The notes beneath the pieces are model-generated. The model was not told where the DNA came from, searched no databases, and worked only from the letters and a program-made list of their open reading frames with translations. A DNA stretch of 34,260 nt from Actinomycetes bacterium (GTDB lineage: Bacteria > Actinomycetota > Actinomycetes > Propionibacteriales > Propionibacteriaceae), in assembly GCA_023442485.1 (NCBI GenBank), contig JAEZZG010000002.1:1-34260 (forward strand). Reading direction: 5' to 3'. Numbering within the stretch: the stretch's first letter is position 1; each line of letters opens with the position of its first letter. Shown here piece after piece: positions 15,605-23,892 of this stretch. The translations under genes were made by a program, and so were the position numbers.

Positions 15605-17356
15605 ATGAACACCAGCCACTTCTCGCCGAAGCCTCAACCCAAGCCGATACAGACTGCGTCACCGATGCCCTTCCAGCGGTACCGTCACTTCCAACCCACC
15701 ATTGAACTTCCCGACCGCACCTGGCCGTCGGCCACCATCTCCAAGGCCCCGCGCTGGCTGTCTACTGATCTTCGTGACGGCAACCAGGCCCTAATTGACC
15801 CGATGCCCCCGGCAAAGAAACGTAAATTGTTCGACCTGTTGGTCAAGATGGGATATAAGGAGATCGAGATCGGCTTCCCTTCGGCCTCACAGACCGACTA
15901 CGACTTCGTCCGTGAGCTGATTTCCTCTGGGGATATTCCTGACGACGTCACCATCTCCGTCTTGACCCAGGCCCGCGAGGACCTGATTGAGCGCACCGCG
16001 CAGTCCCTGGTCGGGGCGAAGCGGGCCACCATCCACATGTACAACGCGATTGCGCCGCTATTTAGACGGGTCGTCTTCGCCAATATGAGCGAGGACGAGT
16101 GTATTCAGTTGGCGGTTCGCGGGACCGAACATGTGATGAAGTACGCCGACCGGTACCTCTCAGACGTGGAGTTCGGCTATGAGTTCTCCCCGGAGATTTT
16201 CTCCCAGGCCCGCACCCAGTTCGCCGTCGAGATTTGTAACTGTGTGATGGAGGTGTGGCAGCCCGATGCCGAGCGGGAAATCATCTTGAATCTGCCTGCC
16301 ACAGTCGAGGCGTCAACCCCCAATATCTACGCCGACCAGATCGAGTACTTCTGCCGGCATATCAACAATCGCGAATTCGTCGCGGTCTCCCTGCATTGCC
16401 ACAACGACCGAGGAACGGCGGTGGCAGCTACCGAGTTCGGGCTGATGGCCGGAGCCGACCGGGTCGAGGGATGCATCCTTGGCAATGGTGAACGCACCGG
16501 CAATGTTGATCTAGTCACTTTGGGCATGAATCTCTACAGCCAAGGTATCGACCCGCAGATCGATTTTTCCGACATCGACGAGATCGGCCGCATCGTCGAA
16601 TACTGCACCGGGCTGCCGATTCATCCGCGAACCCCCTATTCCGGCGATCTGGTCTACACCGCTTTCTCGGGTTCACACCAGGACGCAATCAAGAAGGGCC
16701 TGGAAGACCTTCAATTCAAAGCTGAGGCCACCGGCAAGACCTTGCATACCGTGGATTGGGAGGCCCCGTATCTGCCGATCGACCCGGACGATGTATCCCG
16801 CTCCTACGAGGCTGTGATTAGGGTCAATAGCCAGTCAGGTAAGGGCGGCATGGCCTACCTGATGAAACACGACTACAACCTGGATCTGCCGCGTCGTCTG
16901 CAGATGGAATTCGCCAAGGTGGTCCAGCGAGCAACTGACGGCCAAGGTGGTGGTGAGATCTCATCCCAGAGGCTGTGGGAGCTTTTCGACCAGGAGTATC
17001 TGGCGAAGACACAGCCGTTAGCGATCTCAGGTGTGCGGAAGTCGTCGGTGGACGAAGATACCTACACCATGCAAGTCAACGTCACCTACCGCAACGAAAA
17101 TGCAACCATTTCGGGACAGGGGAATGGCCCAGTGTCGGCCTTTCTGGCTGCCTTGAGTCAACTCGGGATCACCGCCCGCGTGCTCGACTATTCCGAACAC
17201 GCGATGACCTCAGGGACTGATGCTAAGGCTGCCGCCTATGTCGAGTGTGAGGTTGATGTGGAAGGAACCTGCCAGATCGTGTGGGGAGTGGGCATTGATG
17301 ACGACATCACCAAGGCCTCTCTGCGCGGAATCGTCTCAGCAATTAACCGGATCTAA
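15605..17356 (+). CDS. leuA: 2-isopropylmalate synthase
   Basis: A 583-aa enzyme condensing acetyl-CoA with 2-oxoisovalerate, the committed step of leucine synthesis. The DRE-TIM barrel motif is STDLRDGNQALIDPM, the metal site includes LHCHNDRGTA, and GCILGNGERTGNVDLV is a family signature. The last 130 or so residues match the LeuA allosteric dimerisation domain that binds leucine. The length is the long actinobacterial type (LeuA2-like). The ATG has GGAGGA 5 bp upstream. Regulation is probably dual: leucine feedback on the enzyme and attenuation at the leader. No other leu genes are adjacent. Confidence 0.97.
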   Translation: MNTSHFSPKPQPKPIQTASPMPFQRYRHFQPTIELPDRTWPSATISKAPRWLSTDLRDGNQALIDPMPPAKKRKLFDLLVKMGYKEIEIGFPSASQTDYDFVRELISSGDIPDDVTISVLTQAREDLIERTAQSLVGAKRATIHMYNAIAPLFRRVVFANMSEDECIQLAVRGTEHVMKYADRYLSDVEFGYEFSPEIFSQARTQFAVEICNCVMEVWQPDAEREIILNLPATVEASTPNIYADQIEYFCRHINNREFVAVSLHCHNDRGTAVAATEFGLMAGADRVEGCILGNGERTGNVDLVTLGMNLYSQGIDPQIDFSDIDEIGRIVEYCTGLPIHPRTPYSGDLVYTAFSGSHQDAIKKGLEDLQFKAEATGKTLHTVDWEAPYLPIDPDDVSRSYEAVIRVNSQSGKGGMAYLMKHDYNLDLPRRLQMEFAKVVQRATDGQGGGEISSQRLWELFDQEYLAKTQPLAISGVRKSSVDEDTYTMQVNVTYRNENATISGQGNGPVSAFLAALSQLGITARVLDYSEHAMTSGTDAKAAAYVECEVDVEGTCQIVWGVGIDDDITKASLRGIVSAINRI

Positions 17357-17386
17357 CCCAGGGCTCATCTGAGCCGGCGCTTGGGT
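17356..17386 (+). terminator. possible leuA terminator hairpin (no U-tract)
   Basis: GGCTC (17362-17366) and GAGCC (17371-17375) form a tight hairpin with a 4-nt loop, inside ACCCAG (17356-17361) paired with CTTGGGT (17380-17386). It begins at the last base of the leuA stop. No run of T follows, so it may be a weak terminator or only an RNA 3'-end structure. Confidence 0.35.
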
Positions 17387-17457
17387 GGACACGATGAACC
17401 GGACGGGCAGAATCTGTGCCTCATCTTGGATTCTCTTGTCCATCACTTTCATCCTTG

Positions 17458-17471
17458 GTGGTGAACACCAC
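17458..17471. promoter_or_regulatory. inverted repeat, possible operator upstream of the kinase operon
   Basis: GTGGTG-AA-CACCAC is a perfect 6-bp inverted repeat. It lies about 17 bp before the small ORF and 220 bp before the kinase. Short repeats of this kind can bind dimeric sugar regulators, but no regulator gene is adjacent and the call is weak. Confidence 0.3.
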
Positions 17472-17487
17472 ACCAATCGAGGTGAAA

Positions 17488-17601
17488 ATGTCTGATTGGG
17501 GTGCTGATTACGTCTTCGACTTACGCAAGTTTGGACTAAATCCTATGATGGGAGCAGCCGTGGCGCTCTCAATCGGGTCCGTTGTCGAGGCCGGAAAGTA
17601 G
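17488..17601 (+). CDS. possible small protein, 37 aa, unknown
   Basis: Starts MSDWGADYVFDL and ends GAAVALSIGSVVEAGK, with a central Met/Ala/Gly/Val stretch that is mildly hydrophobic. The ATG has GAGGTGA placed correctly (17479-17485). An in-frame start at 17416 would add 24 residues without a ribosome site. I do not recognise the sequence. It could be a genuine small protein of the kinase operon, the remnant of a permease, or chance. The good ribosome site is the only positive evidence. Confidence 0.35.
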   Translation: MSDWGADYVFDLRKFGLNPMMGAAVALSIGSVVEAGK

Positions 17602-17691
17602 TGCGTTGCTCGGTTCATAGCTCGATGGCGAGCTCAATCTCGCGTCATGATCAGCGAAGATCGGCGGGATGCACTAGGAAAGGAATAAGAG

Positions 17692-19239
17692 ATGAACGGT
17701 CCTTATGTTCTTGGTATTGATCTGGGTACGGGAGGCTGTCGAGTCGGCATCTTCGATCTCACCGGTGAACCCGTGAACTTCTGTGACACCCCTGTCAAGA
17801 CCACTTATCCTCACCCGGGATGGGCGGAGCAAGATCCACGCGAGTGGTGGTCGGCTTTGGTGACGTCAACACGCAAGGTGGTGCGTGAATCCGGGGTCGG
17901 CGCAGACGAGATCATCGGTATCGGCTATGACGCTACCTCGGCAACTCCGGTCGCCCTTGACGCCGACGGTGAGCCCTTGCGTCAGGCAATCTTGTGGATG
18001 GATGTCCGCTCGGTTGAGCAGGCCCGCCGCGCCGATGCATCCAGCCACGAGGCCCGTCGTTATAACGGCTACGGAGCCGCCTCGGCTGAATGGTTCCCCT
18101 TCAAGGTTGCCTGGCTGCGCGAAAACGAGCCCGAGATTTTCGCCAAGACTGCCATGTTGCTCGACTGCCCCGACTGGATCGGTTACAAGCTCACAGGTAT
18201 CGCCAAGATGAATCTGTGCTCGGCGTCAATGAAGGGCTACCACGACAATGACCTCAATGGGCTCCCTCATGATTTCTACGAAGAAGTGGGTGCTGGAGAC
18301 GCCATCGCCAAGATGCCTTCCGACTTCGTCCCGATGGGCGATTATCTGGGCCCCCTCGATCCTAAGGTTGCCGAAATCCTCGGCCTCAAAGCTGGCACTC
18401 CTGTTGGAGTCGGCGGGATTGATGCCGAAGCCGGCATGATCGGGATGAATGTTCTTCAGCCTGGCAAGGCCGCCTTGATCACCGGCACATCCGACTGTCT
18501 ACTCGCGCAATGTGCAGAACCCGTCTTCATCAAGGGCATGTTCGGCGCCTACACCGACTCTGTCGTCCAAGGTCAATACACCATCGAAGCCTCACAGCCA
18601 TCTACCGGTTCTGCGATGCGCTGGTTCCGCGACAACTTCGCCCAAGACCTGGCAGCGAAGTCCGCCGAAACCGGCAAGAGCATTTTTGACCTGCTCAATG
18701 ACGAATCGCGTCACGTCCCGATCGGTTCCGACGGCGTCTTAGTCAACGAATACTTCCAAGGCAATCGGTGCCCCTACACCGACTCCACCGCCAGAGCAAC
18801 CTTCACCGGATTGTCCCTCAGCCACACCCGTGCCCACCTCTACCGGGCCAACCAGGAGGCGGCCTGCTACGGGTTGGAGCACAATCTCAGAATCCTCAAA
18901 GACAACGGGTTCAGCCTCGATCGGATCTTCGCCTGCGGCGGATCTGTTTCCTCAAAGGAATGGATGCAGATGCACGCCGACGTCACCGGGATCCCGATCA
19001 CCATCACCAAGGTCCAAGACGGTCCCACTCTCGGCTCGGCCATGATCGGTGCGGTAGCGGCGAAGTACTTCGAAACTTTGCAAGACGCAGCCAACGTGAT
19101 GGTTCACGAATCGCACACCTTTGAGCCCAACCAGGATGCCTACGATGAATACCGGTTCTATGTAGACCAGTACATCGACCTGTATCCGGCGGTTCGCCCG
19201 ATCCAGCAGAAGCTCACGGCTCGTCGCGAAGCCAAGTAA
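17692..19239 (+). CDS. FGGY-family carbohydrate kinase (ribulokinase/polyol kinase-like)
   Basis: A 515-aa sugar or polyol kinase with the actin-like ATPase fold. The N-terminal phosphate motif is GIDLGTGGCRVGIFD. WMDVRSVEQARR and SAEWFPFKVAWLRENEPEIF resemble ribulokinase-type FGGY proteins, as does TGTSDCLLAQ. The C-terminal signature is CGGSVSSKEWMQMHADVTGIP. The true substrate cannot be read: ribulose, erythritol, xylitol or another polyol are all possible. It is followed after 30 bp by an AraM-family dehydrogenase, so the pair probably converts a polyol to its phosphate and then oxidises it, or acts on a ketose. Both genes have the ribosome site AGGAAAGGA. Confidence 0.85.
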   Translation: MNGPYVLGIDLGTGGCRVGIFDLTGEPVNFCDTPVKTTYPHPGWAEQDPREWWSALVTSTRKVVRESGVGADEIIGIGYDATSATPVALDADGEPLRQAILWMDVRSVEQARRADASSHEARRYNGYGAASAEWFPFKVAWLRENEPEIFAKTAMLLDCPDWIGYKLTGIAKMNLCSASMKGYHDNDLNGLPHDFYEEVGAGDAIAKMPSDFVPMGDYLGPLDPKVAEILGLKAGTPVGVGGIDAEAGMIGMNVLQPGKAALITGTSDCLLAQCAEPVFIKGMFGAYTDSVVQGQYTIEASQPSTGSAMRWFRDNFAQDLAAKSAETGKSIFDLLNDESRHVPIGSDGVLVNEYFQGNRCPYTDSTARATFTGLSLSHTRAHLYRANQEAACYGLEHNLRILKDNGFSLDRIFACGGSVSSKEWMQMHADVTGIPITITKVQDGPTLGSAMIGAVAAKYFETLQDAANVMVHESHTFEPNQDAYDEYRFYVDQYIDLYPAVRPIQQKLTARREAK

Positions 19240-19269
19240 GACAGCTACATCGATTAGGAAAGGAAGATC

Positions 19270-20616
19270 ATGGATCCTAGGATCAACCAGGCATTGACGA
19301 AAACCACCGACACGAAGGCCGTCGAGGTGTCTCGCGGTGCCTGCGCCAAGGTTGGGCAGATGGTCAAGGCTCACCTGGGAGAGACCAAGCCCGTCCTCTT
19401 GATCGGAGACGAGCGCACCTGGCAAGCCGCCGGTGAAGCCGTGAAAGCCTCACTCGAAACCGCTGGATTGACGCTGGTTGAGCCATTGATCTTCCCTGGA
19501 ACACCCACCCTCTACGCTAAGTATTCCAATGTGGAGCGGATTCGCGAAGCGATCAGCACGTTAGACGCCACCGCAGTGGCGATCGGCTCCGGCACGCTCA
19601 ATGACCTAGTCAAGCGTGCCGTGGGCGAGCTCGAGGTCGGTTACGCAGTGGTTGGTACCGCTGCTTCGATGGACGGATACACGGGATTTGGTGCTTCAAT
19701 CTCGGTTGATCACGTCAAGGTGACGATGCCGTGCCCGGCCCCCACCGTCATCGTCATCGACCTCGATGTTGCTGCGGCGGCCCCGCCGAATATGGTCGCG
19801 TCGGGGTTCGGGGATTTGATCGCCAAGATTCCCGCCGGTGCTGACTGGATTCTCGCTGACCTGGTCGGTGTGGAGCCGATCAACCCTGAGGTTTGGTCCC
19901 TGGTTCAAGGTGGGGTGCGCGATGCGCTGTCCCGTCCAGCCGATCTCGCCGCAGGCAAGGTCGATGCCTATGAGGGGCTGGTTACCGGCTTGGTCATGTC
20001 GGGCTTGGCAATGCAGGTCTACAACGGGACCCGCCCTGCCTCTGGTGTCGAACACTACTTCTCCCACACCTGGGAGATGGAGGGGCTAGGCGCCGAACTC
20101 AACCCGCCACTGTCTCACGGCTTCAAGGTCGGGGTCGGGACGTTGTCTGTTGCGGCATTCTACGAAATCTTCCTCTCCCGTGATTTCACCGCCCTCGACA
20201 TTGACCAGGTGGTCGCCAACCATCCCACCTGGGATGAGATGGAAGCCAAGGTCAAGGCGGCATTCTCCGATCCTGCCCTGAAAGAGAAGGCCGTCGGTGA
20301 ATCAAAGGCAAAGTACGTCAGTGGGGAAGAACTGCGTCGTCATCTCGAAATCGTTCAAAGCAACTGGCATACGCTCGTCCCCAAACTGCGTGACCAGTTG
20401 ATGACCGCCAAGGAGATCAAGGGCCTCCTTGACGCAGTCGGCGCCCCGTCGACACCGGAACAGATCGGCTTGACCCGCAAGCGGCTCAAGGACACCTACC
20501 CGCAGGCGAGAATGTTCCGGTCACGCTTCACCGTCTTCGATGTCGCCCTCGAGGCTGGATGGTTCGACGAGATCGTCGAGGAAATCTTTGCCCCGGGTGG
20601 TTTCTGGGCGGAGTAG
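19270..20616 (+). CDS. AraM / sn-glycerol-1-phosphate dehydrogenase family protein
   Basis: A 448-aa iron-containing-alcohol-dehydrogenase-like protein of the AraM/EgsA group, which interconverts dihydroxyacetone phosphate and glycerol-1-phosphate or acts on related polyol phosphates with NAD(P). The cofactor-binding part has GSGTLNDLVKRA, then VGTAASMDGYTGFGASIS. Likely metal ligands are in SGFGDLIAK, SGVEHYFSHTWE and PLSHGFKVGVG. It is longer than the B. subtilis AraM, which is about 394 residues. In a bacterium, archaeal-type lipid synthesis is unlikely; pairing with the kinase favours a catabolic polyol-phosphate dehydrogenase. It converges on uppS after 22 bp. Confidence 0.85.
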   Translation: MDPRINQALTKTTDTKAVEVSRGACAKVGQMVKAHLGETKPVLLIGDERTWQAAGEAVKASLETAGLTLVEPLIFPGTPTLYAKYSNVERIREAISTLDATAVAIGSGTLNDLVKRAVGELEVGYAVVGTAASMDGYTGFGASISVDHVKVTMPCPAPTVIVIDLDVAAAAPPNMVASGFGDLIAKIPAGADWILADLVGVEPINPEVWSLVQGGVRDALSRPADLAAGKVDAYEGLVTGLVMSGLAMQVYNGTRPASGVEHYFSHTWEMEGLGAELNPPLSHGFKVGVGTLSVAAFYEIFLSRDFTALDIDQVVANHPTWDEMEAKVKAAFSDPALKEKAVGESKAKYVSGEELRRHLEIVQSNWHTLVPKLRDQLMTAKEIKGLLDAVGAPSTPEQIGLTRKRLKDTYPQARMFRSRFTVFDVALEAGWFDEIVEEIFAPGGFWAE

Positions 20617-20638
20617 GCCAGGCGGGCTGAGGCTCACC

Positions 20639-21403
20639 CTAGGCGCTACCGAATCTGCGATCTCGACGGGCGAAGGTCTCAATCGCTGACCACAGGTCCC
20701 GTCGATCGCAGTCCGGCCAGAGCTTGTCGAGGAAGACGAACTCGGCGTAGGCGGATTGCCACAGCAAGAAATTCGATGTGCGCATCTCCCCGGAGGTGCG
20801 CACAAAGAGGTCCACGTCGGGGACGTTGGGGCAGTAGAGGCTTTGAGAGATGGTCTTCTCCGAAATGGCTTTCGGGCTGATCTTGCCTTCGGCTGCCCGC
20901 TCGGCGATAGAGCGCACAGCGTCCACTAGCTCCATCCGGCCACCGTAGTTGACGCAGAATTGCATCACGAGTTTGGTGTTGTCTTTGGTCAGCTCCTGTG
21001 CCGCCTGCAGTTCCTTGATCACCGAGGCCCACAGCTTAGGCTTCCGGCCGGCCCACACCACCCGCACGCCGAGCCGGTTGAGCTGATCGGAGCGACGGCG
21101 GATGACGTCGCGGTTGAAACCCATCAACCAGCGCACCTCGTCAGGGGAGCGCTTCCAGTTTTCGGTCGAAAAGGCGTAGGCAGACAGATAGGGAATACCG
21201 ATCTCCAAGGCCCCTTCGATGATGTCGAAGAGGACCGCCTCACCTCTGGCGTGACCATCGGTGCGTTTGAGCCCACGCTGTTTGGCCCAGCGCCCATTCC
21301 CGTCCATGACGACGGCAACGTGACGCGGCAAAAGCTGTGCAGGAATCTCAGGAGGCTGGGCACCAGATGGGTGCGGGGTCGGCAGATCAATCGAGGCTGG
21401 CAC
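20639..21403 (-). CDS. uppS: isoprenyl transferase (undecaprenyl/polyprenyl diphosphate synthase)
   Basis: A 254-aa cis-prenyltransferase that makes the C50-C55 lipid carrier for cell-wall synthesis. The catalytic Asp is D34 in AVVMDGNGRWA, followed by HARG, SAYAFSTENWKRS and the C-terminal VDLFVRTSGEMRTSNFLLWQ. The start is GTG 21403, and a -10-like TAGACT ends 7 nt upstream on the minus strand with no Shine-Dalgarno. Actinobacteria usually have two cis-prenyltransferases of different chain length; which one this is cannot be told. It is divergent from recO, a common actinobacterial pair. Confidence 0.95.
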   Translation of the reverse strand: MPASIDLPTPHPSGAQPPEIPAQLLPRHVAVVMDGNGRWAKQRGLKRTDGHARGEAVLFDIIEGALEIGIPYLSAYAFSTENWKRSPDEVRWLMGFNRDVIRRRSDQLNRLGVRVVWAGRKPKLWASVIKELQAAQELTKDNTKLVMQFCVNYGGRMELVDAVRSIAERAAEGKISPKAISEKTISQSLYCPNVPDVDLFVRTSGEMRTSNFLLWQSAYAEFVFLDKLWPDCDRRDLWSAIETFARRDRRFGSA

Positions 21404-21469
21404 AACGAAGAGTCTAGCGAATCACCATCGTCTTGCCGGGAATGTTGATCGTTGAGGCACAATAGCCCT

Positions 21470-22249
21470 ATGCCGTCTTATCGTGATGAAGCCGTGGTGC
21501 TGCGCACCTATAAGCTCGGTGAGGCGGATCGCATTATCATCTTGCTGACTCTCGAACACGGCAAGGTGCGAGCCGTCGCCAAAGGTGTGCGGAGAACCTC
21601 ATCGAAGTTTGGAGCTAGGCTAGAGCCCCTTTCTCACGTTGATGTTCAACTGCTCGACGGAAAGAGCCTTGAGACGATCACCCAGGCTGTCACCATCAAC
21701 GCGTTCGGGGCATCGTTGGTCACCGATTACCCGGCATATACGGCCGCTCAAATCATGGCCGAGACGGTGGATAAGATCATCCAGGCCGATCATGAACCTG
21801 CAGTTGGGCAGTACCGGTTATTGGTTGGTGCCTTGACGGTGTTGACCTCTCAGACCTGGGACGGGCCACGTCCGGCGTCAATGATCGTTGATTCCTTCTT
21901 GTTGCGTTCGCTAGCTCTGGCAGGATACGCACCTCGAATGCTTCAGTGCGTCTTTTGCGGTCAGGAAGAGGAATTGAGGTGGTTCTCGATTTCGGATGGC
22001 GGCATGTGCTGCTTAGCATGTCGGCCTCAAGGAGCGATCGCGATCCCGCAGGATCAGTGGAGGTACCTGATCGCCTTGGGTCGAGGGGATTGGCCCAATA
22101 CCCGCACCGTGGGTGACTACATCGAACAACGCAGTGCCAATCTCATCGCCGAGTACACCACCTGGCACCTCGATCATCACCTGAGATCATTGTCGATTGC
22201 GGACCGGCGCACATCGTCAAATACCCCGATCGTCCCGTCAAGATTCTAG
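21470..22249 (+). CDS. recO: DNA repair protein RecO
   Basis: A 259-aa protein of the RecFOR recombinational repair pathway that loads RecA on SSB-coated DNA. The N-terminal OB fold starts SYRDEAVVLRTYKLGEADRI. A four-Cys zinc site is visible as CVFCG and CCLACR. ATG 21470 gives the canonical N-terminus; an in-frame TTG at 21452 adds six unusual residues. CACAAT ends 6 nt before the ATG with no ribosome site, so it may be leaderless. It converges on zur across 76 bp with no clear terminator. Confidence 0.95.
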   Translation: MPSYRDEAVVLRTYKLGEADRIIILLTLEHGKVRAVAKGVRRTSSKFGARLEPLSHVDVQLLDGKSLETITQAVTINAFGASLVTDYPAYTAAQIMAETVDKIIQADHEPAVGQYRLLVGALTVLTSQTWDGPRPASMIVDSFLLRSLALAGYAPRMLQCVFCGQEEELRWFSISDGGMCCLACRPQGAIAIPQDQWRYLIALGRGDWPNTRTVGDYIEQRSANLIAEYTTWHLDHHLRSLSIADRRTSSNTPIVPSRF

Positions 22250-22325
22250 GTGCTAGGCACATTCAGGGGCGGACAAATCCAGGTTGCCGGGTTGTGTATG
22301 CGCTAGGGTTTCGGCTTCTCTCGGC

Positions 22326-22784
22326 TCAGTTATCGGAATCAGCGCGCTGCTTAGAGTTTGGCAGGTCGGCCGCTGAGACCTGATGTTTCTGGCTACAGGC
22401 GTCACACAATCCGGTGAGTTCGACGTCGTGGAGAATCTCGGTGAATCCGTGGCTATGACCTACGGCGTTGGCCCAGCTCTCGATGATTTGTGCGCTGATC
22501 TCCACGGTGGCCCCACACTCGCGACAAATCAGGTGGTGGTGGTGTCGAGCTGAGCACTTCCGGTAGACGACATCGCCTTCAGCCCGGCGAATGGAGTCTG
22601 CTTCGCCGGTATCTACCATCATCTGTAGCCCACGATAGACAGTGGCCAAACCGACATTGTGACCACGTCTGCGCAGGATGTCGTGGATCTCTTGCGCAGA
22701 GAGGAAAACGGGAAACTCGTTGAGAATCTCATTAATCAATACCCGCTGCTTGGTATTTCTCGATCGGTAAACCACTGCTGCCAT
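22326..22784 (-). CDS. zur: Fur-family regulator, probably zinc uptake regulator Zur
   Basis: A 152-aa Fur-superfamily repressor. The winged helix includes SAQEIHDILRRRGHNVGLATVYRGLQ (part shown: VGLATVYRGLQ); the HHHHLICRECG stretch provides metal ligands, and CREC plus CDAC make the structural zinc site. Its place directly downstream of znuB on the same strand, and the Zur-like box upstream of znuA, argue for Zur rather than Fur. With zinc it would repress znuACB. The start is ATG 22784, 115 bp after znuB, so it may also have its own promoter. Confidence 0.9.
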   Translation of the reverse strand: MAAVVYRSRNTKQRVLINEILNEFPVFLSAQEIHDILRRRGHNVGLATVYRGLQMMVDTGEADSIRRAEGDVVYRKCSARHHHHLICRECGATVEISAQIIESWANAVGHSHGFTEILHDVELTGLCDACSQKHQVSAADLPNSKQRADSDN

Positions 22785-22899
22785 GTCTAAGGTGCCTCGC
22801 TTGATTCATGCAAAAAGTTGAATGTTTTTGTTGTCGTAGTCAAATCCCCTCGATTCGGACTTGCGCTTGGACTGAGTCTAGTGCCTGTGGGAACTGAAT

Positions 22900-23883
22900 C
22901 TAGTGTTTATGGAAATGGTCTTCATGGCGATGGTAGTAGCTACCGTCATGGACATAGTCGACATGGTCATCGTGCAGCATGGCCCTAGCCTCATCCAAAG
23001 GAACTTCCGCGGGGGCAATCGGTTCCGGATGGGCGGTGCTTTTGAGCGGGTCGTCTTTCGCGGAGGCGGCGCGGAGACGATGTCGTTCCAGGATGGCCGA
23101 CAGTGGCAAGGAGACGACGAATACAGCAATCGCGGTCACCACAATGGTTGCCCCAGACGGGGTAGCGGAGAATCCAGAGATAATGGTGCCGCCCACAGAC
23201 ACCAGAACTCCGATGACGGTGGCTCCAAGAATGGTGCCTTTGAACGAGGCGAATAGATTCTGTGAGGTCGCTACCGGGACCACCATCAGGGCAGACACCA
23301 GCAGCAATCCAACCGTGCGCATCGAGATGGTGACGGTGATCGCAGCCATGGTGACGATCAGCAGGTTGAGCAGGCGCACCTTCAACCCTTGGGTGATGGC
23401 GAAGTCCTCGTCGGCACACACGGCGAAAAGCTGAGGCATCAACCCAATGGTGGGGATCAACAAGATCGCGGCCAAGATAGATACCACGATCAGATCTTCG
23501 CGAGATACCGTCGTCAAGGACCCGAAGAGATATTGCTGTAAGGTCGACGATCCTTGACCTGCGATCCCAGCCATCAAGACGCCTGCCGCCAAGCCGCCAT
23601 AGAAGAGGATGGCTAAGCCAATGTCGCCTGAGGCCTTACCGGATTGGCGCAGCAATTCAATGCCGATGGCTCCGATGACGCAAACAACGGTGGCATAGGG
23701 CAGGGGAGCCGAACCAGTCATGATTGCCAGCCCCACACCGGCGATCGCTACGTGGCCGAGACCGTCACCGAGAAGGGAGAGTCGGCGCTGAACAATATAA
23801 GTGCCTACAGTGGGGGCGAGAAGTCCGGAGAGAAAAGCAGCGATGAGCGCTCTAATCATGAAGGGATAAGTGAATAGTTCCAT
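22900..23883 (-). CDS. znuB: zinc ABC transporter permease ZnuB with His-rich C-terminal tail
   Basis: A 327-aa ABC-3 family permease with about eight or nine hydrophobic segments from residue 8 to 265. Family marks include RRLSLLGDGLGHVAIAGV near the N-terminus and MRTVGLLLVSALMVVPVATSQ (part of the core). After the last membrane segment there is a hydrophilic tail of about 60 residues, and its final 24 residues (304-327) contain 8 His, including HRHEDHFHKH. Most ZnuB proteins stop near 260-290 aa, so the tail is extra. It is 9 bp downstream of znuC. Confidence 0.95.
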   Translation of the reverse strand: MELFTYPFMIRALIAAFLSGLLAPTVGTYIVQRRLSLLGDGLGHVAIAGVGLAIMTGSAPLPYATVVCVIGAIGIELLRQSGKASGDIGLAILFYGGLAAGVLMAGIAGQGSSTLQQYLFGSLTTVSREDLIVVSILAAILLIPTIGLMPQLFAVCADEDFAITQGLKVRLLNLLIVTMAAITVTISMRTVGLLLVSALMVVPVATSQNLFASFKGTILGATVIGVLVSVGGTIISGFSATPSGATIVVTAIAVFVVSLPLSAILERHRLRAASAKDDPLKSTAHPEPIAPAEVPLDEARAMLHDDHVDYVHDGSYYHRHEDHFHKH

Positions 23884-23892
23884 CGCTGACTC

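Larger units (their letters stand above)
17357..17691 (+). other. 335-bp spacer between leuA and the FGGY kinase
   Basis: It holds the leuA hairpin, an inverted repeat at 17458-17471, a small ORF at 17488-17601, and a second hairpin, AGCTCG (17619-17624) with CGAGCT (17629-17634), lacking a T-tract. The kinase ribosome site AGGAAAGGA is at 17675-17683. I could not find a convincing -35/-10 pair, so the kinase promoter is not located. Confidence 0.5.

Noticed and set aside
17619..17634. Hairpin AGCTCG-ATGG-CGAGCT before the kinase as a terminator
   Set aside because: No T-run follows, and a terminator here would isolate the kinase from any upstream promoter. Its role is unclear.
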